Shown: positions 1 through 5,675 of the stretch, one piece after another
Layout: each line of letters opens with the position of its first letter
Numbering within the stretch: the first letter of the stretch is position 1
Origin: an uncultured Bacteroidia bacterium
GTDB taxonomy: Bacteria; Bacteroidota; Bacteroidia; Bacteroidales; Prolixibacteraceae
Direction: 5' to 3'
NCBI GenBank assembly: GCA_903859795.1
Contig: CAIOOC010000122.1
Coordinates: 1 to 8,495, forward strand
Length of the DNA stretch: 8,495 nt
The notes under the pieces: generated by a model
Databases searched by the model: none
What the model was told of the DNA's origin: nothing
The model's input: the letters and a program-made list of their open reading frames with translations, nothing else
Position numbers and translations under genes: made by a program

Positions 1-1
1 C

Positions 2-1300
2 AGTGATTCAATTAGATATTCAACATCTTCGACACCTGCCGATTGTTCAAGTGGCACATTGTATTCAACACCAATTTCCGTTTCTTCATCAGAAACAATT
101 TATGCCAGAGCTTGTGATGTTGCAGGTAATTCGTCGACGGGTTCATTCGTATATACCATCGATTCTGTTGTCCCTGATATCTCTTCAATCTCCTCAGATG
201 GAACACCTACAATCACCTGGACTACAACCAAATCATCTTCAAGTATTATTGATTATGGATTAACTGATACTTACGGAACAACGACTACAGAAACAGATAT
301 ATCTCCACGTGTCACATCTCACTCCGTAACAATTCCAAATTTATCTTCCTGTACCACTTATCATTATCGCATACGATCAATAGATGGAGTTTCAAATGAA
401 GCTACAAGTCCGGATCAAATTTTTACAACAAATGGCTGTACAGCTTCTTCTATTCAAACAGACAATGTAACTAGCCAAATAAGTAATACAACCGGAGGAA
501 CACTCTCATTACCTGATATAACTGTGACAGTACCAGCCTCATTTTCTTCTCAAGATGCAAACTTCCAAATCCATCAACTAGACAAGACAACCGTCATTTC
601 CCAAACTTCCATTCCTTCAGGTTATCTAATTTCAGGAACTAACCTATATGAGCTTAAATCCTTAGCTGACAATACCACCGTGATATCATCATTCGATGCT
701 CCTTTAACAATTTCAATGCCCTACACGCAAAATGACATTATTGGACTTGATGAATCAACTCTAAAAATATACAGATGGGATAATGGTTCATGGAATCAAC
801 TATCTAGCTGTAAAGTAGACACTTCACATAAAATAGTATCTTGTACAACCAATCATTTCTCTGTCTTTGGAATCTTCGGTCTTACCCCTAAGAAGAGTGC
901 AATTTCAACATCAAGTGGAGGGTCTTCTGTTCAAAACCAAGTTGCAAACCTATTAGCGATGGGAAATAAGCAATCGGCAGATGATTTAATGAATAAGTTT
1001 CCAAGTCAATTCCCAAATAAGCAAACAGTTGTGACTACGGCCCCCGTATCTGGTACTTTCATTTTTACTAAAACTCTTAAACTAAAAATGACGAGTCCCG
1101 ATGTAAAAGAATTACAGAAATTCCTAAACTCTAAAGGTTACTTCATAACTAAAAAGGGTGCTGGTTCAACGGGTCACGAAACTAGTTATTTTGGTCCGGC
1201 AACAAAAGCAGCTCTTATGAAGTTCCAGAAAGCGAATAAGTTGAAATCTGATGGAATTTTAGGTCCAAAAACTAGGTTATTATTAAATGCAATAAAATAA
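2..1300 (+). CDS. Exported surface protein with CHB_HEX_C-like, FN3-like and C-terminal peptidoglycan-binding domains (5' partial)
   Basis: The reading frame is open from base 2, so the true start lies upstream; 432 codons are visible. The first ~45 residues (IRYS, CSSGTLYS, SETIYARACDVAGNSS) resemble the chitobiase/hexosaminidase C-terminal repeat common in secreted bacterial proteins. Residues ~55-145 look like a fibronectin-III-like sandwich (TWTT, YHYRIRSID). A Ser/Thr-rich beta domain follows to about residue 295, ending NHFSVFGIFG. A low-complexity linker leads to a peptidoglycan-binding-1 domain at ~358-432, with DVKELQKFLNSKG, SYFGPATKAALMKFQ and DGILGPKTRLLL. The extracellular composition (rich in Ser/Thr, few Cys) and the domain set suggest a secreted or cell-wall-attached protein. 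The signal peptide is outside the window and no enzymatic domain is visible. The domain style is typical of Patescibacteria. The binding domain is clear; the upstream domain names are less sure. A strong hairpin follows immediately. Confidence 0.85.
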   Translation, partial: SDSIRYSTSSTPADCSSGTLYSTPISVSSSETIYARACDVAGNSSTGSFVYTIDSVVPDISSISSDGTPTITWTTTKSSSSIIDYGLTDTYGTTTTETDISPRVTSHSVTIPNLSSCTTYHYRIRSIDGVSNEATSPDQIFTTNGCTASSIQTDNVTSQISNTTGGTLSLPDITVTVPASFSSQDANFQIHQLDKTTVISQTSIPSGYLISGTNLYELKSLADNTTVISSFDAPLTISMPYTQNDIIGLDESTLKIYRWDNGSWNQLSSCKVDTSHKIVSCTTNHFSVFGIFGLTPKKSAISTSSGGSSVQNQVANLLAMGNKQSADDLMNKFPSQFPNKQTVVTTAPVSGTFIFTKTLKLKMTSPDVKELQKFLNSKGYFITKKGAGSTGHETSYFGPATKAALMKFQKANKLKSDGILGPKTRLLLNAIK

Positions 1301-1313
1301 TATATATAAATGG

Positions 1314-1367
1314 AGTGAAATATGCCTCTATTCGATTTATGGATAGAGGCATATTTCACTTTGTTTT
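1314..1367 (+). terminator. Intrinsic terminator, perfect 18-bp stem
   Basis: Arms 1314-1331 and 1343-1360 are exact reverse complements (AGTGAAATATGCCTCTAT and its complement). The stem can extend inward by a T:G and a C:G pair, leaving a 7-nt loop. The tail TTGTTTT (1361-1367) follows directly. The hairpin lies 13 bases after the stop codon of the surface-protein gene and should end its transcript. The A/T-rich stretch before the left arm may give some activity on the opposite strand too. Confidence 0.8.
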
Positions 1368-1417
1368 AGGATTTGTTTTATTGTTTAATTTCTTGCCAAA
1401 AAGCAAATTATTCATAC

Positions 1418-1446
1418 TTGATCATTTTTGTCAGACAAAAGATAAT
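1418..1446 (+). promoter_or_regulatory. Candidate sigma-70-type promoter for the ArdC-like gene
   Basis: TTGATC at 1418-1423 matches 4 of 6 bases of the -35 consensus. GATAAT at 1441-1446 matches 5 of 6 of the -10, with a 17-nt spacer. Transcription would begin near 1453, about 60 nt before the preferred ATG at 1514 and after the possible upstream starts at 1373 and 1445. This is pattern matching in AT-rich DNA, so chance matches are likely. Confidence 0.35.
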
Positions 1447-1480
1447 GCTACTGAAAGTCATTAACCGGCGTGCCAGTAGC
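1447..1480. repeat. 7-bp inverted repeat in the leader of the ArdC-like gene
   Basis: GCTACTG (1447-1453) and CAGTAGC (1474-1480) are exact reverse complements separated by 20 bases. The patch 1460-1510 is visibly richer in G+C than its surroundings. No T tract follows the right arm on the + strand, so it is not an ordinary terminator. It could be an operator, a 5'-leader hairpin or chance. Confidence 0.35.
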
Positions 1481-1513
1481 CAAAAAAGAGTCCGTAAGGC
1501 AGCGGCGTTAAGA

Positions 1514-2383
1514 ATGAACAAATTTGATATTTATGAAATCGTCACCCAAAAGATTATCGATCTTTTAGAGGCGGGAGTTGTACCTTGGCAAATACCTTGG
1601 AGAACCGCAAATGGAATACCACGTAATCTAATTACGTTAAGACCATATCACGGAATTAACTTTTGGTTATTACTTTGTCAGCAAGATGCTTTACCATTTT
1701 ATCTGACATTTGACCAAGCTAAATCGTTAGGAGGGAATATTAGAAAGGGAGAGAAATCAACGATGGTTGTCTTTTGGAAATTACTTAAATCAGAAGACAA
1801 AATTGATAAAGAGAAAGTTGTTCCTCTTCTTCGTTACTACCATGTTTTCAACATCTCCCAAACTGAAGGGATTGATGTAACGAAAATTCCCACGACAGAT
1901 GCTTTTGACCATGATTTTAATCCAATAGCAGAAGCAGAGTCTCTTATTGCTCAATGGCAAGATCGTCCTTTAATTGTGCGCGACAGTAAATCTGCATTTT
2001 ATGATCCTCTCTCCGATGCGGTTTCTATCCCAAATCCACGATCATTTTTTAGTGATCAGCAATTTTATTCCACGCTGTTCCATGAACTTACTCACAGTAC
2101 TGGGCACAGCAGACGGCTTGGACGTCACGAGAAACTTAATGACCATCAATTTGGATCCCGTGATTACAGTCAGGAAGAATTAGTTGCCGAGATGGGTGCA
2201 TCCTATCTCTGCGGAATGACTGGCATTGAACAGGAGACAATCCAGAACAATGCTGCTTACATTAAAAGCTGGATCAGGACTTTTAAAGACGATTCAAAAG
2301 TTTTGATAATGGCAGCAACACAAGCCCAAAAGGCTGTTGATTATATTTTGGGGAATCAATATAATCCTAAAAATGCTCAATGA
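1514..2383 (+). CDS. ArdC-family antirestriction protein (ssDNA-binding domain plus zincin metallopeptidase)
   Basis: This 289-aa protein has the two-domain layout of ArdC, close to the usual length of about 300 aa. Residues 1-115 form the ArdC N-terminal domain (YEIVTQKIIDLLEAG, PWQIPW, RPYHGINFWLL, GGNIRKGEK, YYHVFN), which binds single-stranded DNA in characterised members. Residues ~140-280 form the zincin-like domain, with H190-E191-L-T-H194 as the zinc site and EELVAEMGASYL at 221-232 supplying the likely third ligand region. ArdC proteins of conjugative plasmids protect incoming DNA from host restriction; that role is inferred here. The frame stays open back to a TTG at 1373 and contains an ATG at 1445. 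I chose 1514 because the family homology begins there, the TTG lies beside the terminator tail, and a candidate promoter maps between. No good Shine-Dalgarno precedes 1514. A short terminator follows, so the gene is probably monocistronic. The alternative is that the basic 23-residue extension from 1445 is real. Confidence 0.88.
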   Translation: MNKFDIYEIVTQKIIDLLEAGVVPWQIPWRTANGIPRNLITLRPYHGINFWLLLCQQDALPFYLTFDQAKSLGGNIRKGEKSTMVVFWKLLKSEDKIDKEKVVPLLRYYHVFNISQTEGIDVTKIPTTDAFDHDFNPIAEAESLIAQWQDRPLIVRDSKSAFYDPLSDAVSIPNPRSFFSDQQFYSTLFHELTHSTGHSRRLGRHEKLNDHQFGSRDYSQEELVAEMGASYLCGMTGIEQETIQNNAAYIKSWIRTFKDDSKVLIMAATQAQKAVDYILGNQYNPKNAQ

Positions 2384-2398
2384 AGTCAGTTAATTTAT

Positions 2399-2424
2399 AG
2401 AGGCTCTGAAAAGGGTCTCTTTTA
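2399..2424 (+). terminator. Short intrinsic terminator after the ArdC-like gene
   Basis: An 8-bp stem is formed by AGAGGCTC (2399-2406) and GGGTCTCT (2413-2420), with two G:T wobble pairs, loop TGAAAA and an overlapping T-rich tail (TTTTAC). It lies 15 bases after the stop codon and separates the ArdC-like transcript from the restriction-modification operon. The stem is modest, so termination may be partial. Confidence 0.55.
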
Positions 2425-2531
2425 CTTATAACCATTTTAAAATAGTATGTCATTAAATTTCATATATTTAGTAAACGAAAGGATCGAGTTTTTTTAATAA
2501 TTTAACAGCGAATAAAAAGTATTCATAAGTT

Positions 2532-2948
2532 ATGACCAATGTTCATTCACCAGAAGTCAGAAGCCTTAATATGAGCCATATTAGGGCAAAAAATACAAAA
2601 CCGGAGATAATTGTCCGTAAATTTTTATTTCATCAAGGCTTTCGATACCGATTATATTCATTAAATTTACCCGGGAAACCAGATATTGTATTACCAAAAT
2701 ATAAGACTGTAATTTTTGTTAACGGTTGTTTTTGGCACGGACATGAAGGTTGCAAATACGCTTCATTACCGAAAAGTAATATACCATATTGGTCTCTTAA
2801 AATTAAGAAAAACAAAGAGCGAGACTCAAGAAACGAAATTAAATTAATAAATGCTGGGTGGAATATTATCTACGTCTGGGAATGTGAACTGAAGAAAAAT
2901 TTAGAAATCACACTCATTAATTTAATCAAAATAAGAGGATCAAAATAA
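2532..2948 (+). CDS. vsr: Very short patch repair endonuclease (Vsr), T:G mismatch-specific
   Basis: This is a full-length 138-aa Vsr protein, which nicks 5' of the T in T:G mismatches left by deamination of 5-methylcytosine. The numbering coincides with E. coli Vsr. E25 lies in the N-terminal helix, D51 (in PGKPDIV) is the metal-binding catalytic Asp, and W68-H69 lie in VNGCFWHGH with H69 as the catalytic His. The structural zinc ligands are conserved as C66, H71, C74 and C118 (in VWEC). Position 64 is Asn where E. coli has His. The start is the ATG opening the canonical N-terminus (VHSPEVRSLNMSHI), although no clear Shine-Dalgarno precedes it. It leads the restriction-modification operon and should guard the sites methylated by the C5-methyltransferase two genes downstream. 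The Vsr fold can also be found in restriction-like nucleases, but the intact catalytic set favours repair. Confidence 0.93.
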   Translation: MTNVHSPEVRSLNMSHIRAKNTKPEIIVRKFLFHQGFRYRLYSLNLPGKPDIVLPKYKTVIFVNGCFWHGHEGCKYASLPKSNIPYWSLKIKKNKERDSRNEIKLINAGWNIIYVWECELKKNLEITLINLIKIRGSK

Positions 2949-3002
2949 ATGGATGAATTCAATGTCGTATTCAGCTGGAGGTGCAATTACTGTGAAATAT
3001 AA
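2949..3002 (+). CDS. Possible 17-codon leader ORF overlapping the next gene's start
   Basis: An ATG directly after the vsr stop codon opens a 17-codon frame (MDEFNVVFSWRCNYCEI) ending in TAA at 3000-3002. AGAGGA at 2934-2939 lies 9 bases upstream, a good Shine-Dalgarno position. The frame runs across the Shine-Dalgarno and GTG start of the 163-aa gene and stops 8 bases past that GTG, a geometry suited to translational coupling or leader-peptide control. It carries a C-x2-C pair. It could equally be a chance frame, or a remnant of an N-terminus shifted out of frame; short frames like this are common by chance. Confidence 0.3.
   Translation: MDEFNVVFSWRCNYCEI
2977..2983 (+). promoter_or_regulatory. 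Strong Shine-Dalgarno GGAGGTG that decides the start of the 163-aa gene
   Basis: GGAGGTG complements the 16S anti-Shine-Dalgarno over seven bases and lies 8 bases before the GTG at 2992. It is by far the best ribosome-binding site in a window where most genes have weak or no Shine-Dalgarno. It favours GTG 2992 over the in-frame ATG at 2953, which has only AGAGGA at a long 13-base spacing. Confidence 0.6.
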
Positions 3003-3483
3003 AATTAACTACTCGAAATATGAATGGTTAAAGAAAATAATTTTAAAAAATCTTGGAATAAGCAATTTTAATAAATTAAGAGATCGTTTTGAGGGACAAG
3101 CATATTTTGACAGGTTTTTAGTGCGTTCTTATGGCGAATTAGCATTGGAGAAGTTTCTAAACCAGACAATTATTGATTTAGATCAAAAAGAAAACAATAA
3201 AGATTACTTTCCTGTTTTCTTTTGCGGAGATAAAAAAATAGCTTTGTTCTCTTTTACGGCTGGTGAATATCCCAAGATCATTAGAGATAATTTTGATATT
3301 GGGGTATTTGTTTTAGTAAATCTGGATTACAGAACCTCTGAGATTCTTGGATTTTTATATTCTCCATTACTGCTTCAATTAGCTGATAATAAGCATTTAT
3401 CACCGGTTCAAGGGAAAATGTATCTTGGCGAATTCAAGGATTTTAATCAGCTTTTACCCATTAATGAATTAAGCTTACTATGA
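2992..3483 (+). CDS. Uncharacterised 163-aa protein within the restriction-modification operon
   Basis: I do not recognise a family. From the GTG at 2992 the protein is 163 aa and starts MKYKINYSKYEWLKK. From the ATG at 2953 it would be 176 aa, with a poorly structured extra MNSMSYSAGGAIT. It has no signal peptide or membrane segment. The N-terminal third is helical and charged (RSYGELALEKFL at 46-55). The core alternates predicted strands (FPVFFCG, KIALFSFTAG, FDIGVFVLVNLDY) and ends with EILGFLYSPLLLQL. The sequence D-x-GVFVLVNLD...EILGF resembles the strand pair that follows the catalytic core in some PD-(D/E)XK nuclease-like proteins. However, no convincing E-x-K is present, so any such relation would be to a degenerate member. 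Its position between vsr and the methyltransferase suggests an accessory role (specificity, regulation or inhibitor), but that is inference. The length and the embedding in the operon support a real gene. Confidence 0.8.
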   Translation: MKYKINYSKYEWLKKIILKNLGISNFNKLRDRFEGQAYFDRFLVRSYGELALEKFLNQTIIDLDQKENNKDYFPVFFCGDKKIALFSFTAGEYPKIIRDNFDIGVFVLVNLDYRTSEILGFLYSPLLLQLADNKHLSPVQGKMYLGEFKDFNQLLPINELSLL

Positions 3484-3534
3484 TGCATTCAAGCATAATA
3501 TATTTATTAACTTTTATCCAAATTCGCTCAAAAG

Positions 3535-4629
3535 ATGACAACTCAAGATAGGCCAAAAATAATTTCTTTGTTTACTGGCTGTGGAGGGCTTGATCTTGGC
3601 TTTCATCAAAGAGGTTATGAAACTGTTTGGGCAAATGACTTCGAACATTTCGCTTGTAAAACATTCAGTAAATATTTTGGCGAAAATATAATTGTTGAAG
3701 GTGATGTAGAAACAATTGACCCTTTTACTGACAAGTCAATTCCTGAATGCGATCTGATCCTTGGTGGTTTTCCTTGTCAGGATTTTTCAATGATTTGGAA
3801 ACAGCCAGGATTAGATGGAAAACGAGGAAACCTCTACAAAAGCTTCTTAAAATTTGTTGAAGCCAAAAAACCTAAAGCTTTTATTGCGGAAAACGTCAAA
3901 GGACTACTAACTGCAAATAATCGAAAAGCCATCCAACAGATAATTGAAGATTTTGAGAATATTACTCCAGGATATATTTTAACTCCCAAGCTCTATAATT
4001 TTGCTGATTACGGAGTTCCTCAATTTCGTGAGAGAGTTTTGATCGTTGGAATTAGGATAGATACTGGTTTTGATTTTAAACATCCGTCGCCAACCCATGG
4101 GCCTAAAGGGGTTAAACCTTTTATAACTTCTGGAGAAGCAATTTTAAACGCAAATAATGTGCCGTTTAATAACGAGCACACCAATATTGCGGACAAAACT
4201 CGCGAGTTGTTGAAATTAATTTCTGAAGGAGGAAATTTTACAGACATACCAAGAGACCATCCATTGTATGTTAAAGGAATGATCAGCCATGTTTACCGCA
4301 GATTAAAACTTGACGAACCATCAAAGACAATTATTGCGGCAGGGGGAGGCGGTACTCACGGATATCATTACCCAGAACCCCGTCCACTTACTAATAGGGA
4401 AAGAGCAAGATTACAAACTTTCCCGGACGATTTTATTTTTGAAGGCACCATTGCAGACGTAAGAAAGCAAATTGGTAATGCTGTTCCACCCAAGGGTGTT
4501 CATGCTTTAGCAGAATCTTTAATGCCTTTGTTTACTGGAAAATATAGTAACACTGATTTAAAACAAAAAAATATTGAATACCAAAAGATGTCAATAAAAG
4601 AACGCCTAGAACTAACTATTTCTTCATAA
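3535..4629 (+). CDS. DNA (cytosine-5-)-methyltransferase of the restriction-modification system
   Basis: This 364-aa enzyme transfers a methyl group from S-adenosylmethionine to C5 of cytosine in a short target. All major motifs are intact: I FTGCGG (13-18), IV GGFPCQDFS (77-85) with catalytic C81, VI ENV (119-121), VIII QFRERV (163-168), IX RPLTNRERARLQTFP (283-297) and X QIGNAVPP (312-319). The target-recognition region is ~180-275 and is compact, as expected for a single-specificity enzyme. The C-terminal tail after 335 is Lys-rich and not part of the catalytic fold. ATG 3535 places motif I at the usual distance from the N-terminus; only a weak AAAAG precedes it. The gene follows the unknown gene by 51 bases and precedes the nuclease gene by 8. 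The context predicts that its product protects the sites cut by the PLD/B3 nuclease. The target sequence cannot be read from the sequence. Confidence 0.95.
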   Translation: MTTQDRPKIISLFTGCGGLDLGFHQRGYETVWANDFEHFACKTFSKYFGENIIVEGDVETIDPFTDKSIPECDLILGGFPCQDFSMIWKQPGLDGKRGNLYKSFLKFVEAKKPKAFIAENVKGLLTANNRKAIQQIIEDFENITPGYILTPKLYNFADYGVPQFRERVLIVGIRIDTGFDFKHPSPTHGPKGVKPFITSGEAILNANNVPFNNEHTNIADKTRELLKLISEGGNFTDIPRDHPLYVKGMISHVYRRLKLDEPSKTIIAAGGGGTHGYHYPEPRPLTNRERARLQTFPDDFIFEGTIADVRKQIGNAVPPKGVHALAESLMPLFTGKYSNTDLKQKNIEYQKMSIKERLELTISS

Positions 4630-4637
4630 AAACTAAG

Positions 4638-5675
4638 ATGGAATTATTATTGTCAAATTTTCCTCCAGCTAATATTGCGAAGGATTCTTCCAGAGGCTAT
4701 GTCGAAAAAACAATAAAAGATTGCAAAACCTTAAAAATTGCCAGTGGTTATATTTCCTCTGATGCTCTAATTGAACTTAAACGAATTATCGAACTAAACG
4801 GCAAGCCAAGAATTGAGTTATTGATTGGGATGCATTATTTTGATGGCTTTACAAAAACTCAATATGATGCTGCAATTGAATTGAACAACTATCTGATAAA
4901 TAAAAGCTTGGGCTTTGTTTATCTGTCAAATGCGATGAAATTCCACGGAAAGATGTATTCATTCACAATGAATGATGAATCTGAATCCGCAATCGTTGGT
5001 TCTTCAAATTTAGGAAGTATTTATGATAAGGTTAATAGGTTATACGAAGCTGACATTTTATTAAGGGGTGACGAATCAAGGATTATTAATCATTCAGTTT
5101 CAGAACTCACTCAAAAACTAGGAACTCCAATAGAGCAGATTGATATAACAAGTTTTAATGAGTTTAACAGACTTCTTGATAATCATGATAATGTTAGAAA
5201 AGTCAGTAACGATGAGTTCGCTGAAATGTTAGGCACAAGATTGACAACACCTCAATTTGAGATTCCCATTAAATCAGAAAAAAAAAGCAACCTCAATATT
5301 TTCTTTGGCAAGGGAAGAGTTGATAAAAGAGGCTATGAAATTCCTCGTCCATGGTATGAGGCAGAAATTATTATTTCTAACAGAATAACCAGCCAGTCTG
5401 GATTCCCTAAAAATAAGTTATTTACCGTTTTCACAGATGACGAATGGTCATTTCAATGTGAGACAAATGGAGATTTCAGTAAGAATTTTCGCTCAAAAGA
5501 TGATCTGAAAATATTAGGCAAATGGCTTAAGGGGCGGTTAGAAGAATGCGGAGCTTTAAAAATAGGAAGCCCTGTAACAACAGAAGTTTTAAGCAAATAT
5601 GGCAGAAATACAGTTTCTTTATGTGCTACAAAAGACCCGGATATCTGGTTCTTAGATTTTTCATCAAATAAATGA
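4638..5675 (+). CDS. PLD-fold restriction endonuclease subunit with B3-like C-terminal domain (NgoFVII/NgoAVII/CglI R-subunit family)
   Basis: The 345-aa protein has an N-terminal phospholipase-D-fold nuclease (~1-165). It carries one HxK motif, F-H103-G-K105, followed by IVGSSN124LG and E137, the single-motif arrangement of nucleases that form their active site by dimerisation (as in BfiI). Residues ~210-345 match the B3-like DNA-recognition region of the RE_NgoFVII family: RGYEIPRPWYEAE (231-243), FTVFTDDEW (262-270), CETNGDFSKNFRSKDD (274-289) and WLKGRLEECGAL. In the NgoAVII and CglI enzymes such a subunit recognises and cuts DNA only together with a DEAD-Z1 ATPase partner and with NTP hydrolysis; the next gene encodes exactly that partner. 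The gene starts 8 bases after the methyltransferase stop with a weak Shine-Dalgarno, and its stop overlaps the ATPase start. Length fits the family and no catalytic residue appears missing. Confidence 0.9.
   Translation: MELLLSNFPPANIAKDSSRGYVEKTIKDCKTLKIASGYISSDALIELKRIIELNGKPRIELLIGMHYFDGFTKTQYDAAIELNNYLINKSLGFVYLSNAMKFHGKMYSFTMNDESESAIVGSSNLGSIYDKVNRLYEADILLRGDESRIINHSVSELTQKLGTPIEQIDITSFNEFNRLLDNHDNVRKVSNDEFAEMLGTRLTTPQFEIPIKSEKKSNLNIFFGKGRVDKRGYEIPRPWYEAEIIISNRITSQSGFPKNKLFTVFTDDEWSFQCETNGDFSKNFRSKDDLKILGKWLKGRLEECGALKIGSPVTTEVLSKYGRNTVSLCATKDPDIWFLDFSSNK

Noticed and set aside
3..263. Open frame overlapping the surface-protein gene on the + strand
   Set aside because: The frame starting at 2 gives recognisable domains throughout; this one gives a His/Gln/Leu-rich product typical of an out-of-frame shadow.
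1373..1513. Upstream extension of the ArdC-like gene to TTG 1373
   Set aside because: The extension begins beside the terminator tail, has no ribosome-binding site and no ArdC similarity. It was kept only as an alternative.
2381..5675. TGA used as a sense codon (code 25)
   Set aside because: TGA ends the ArdC-like, 163-aa and nuclease genes at natural domain ends, and no recognised protein is interrupted by TGA.
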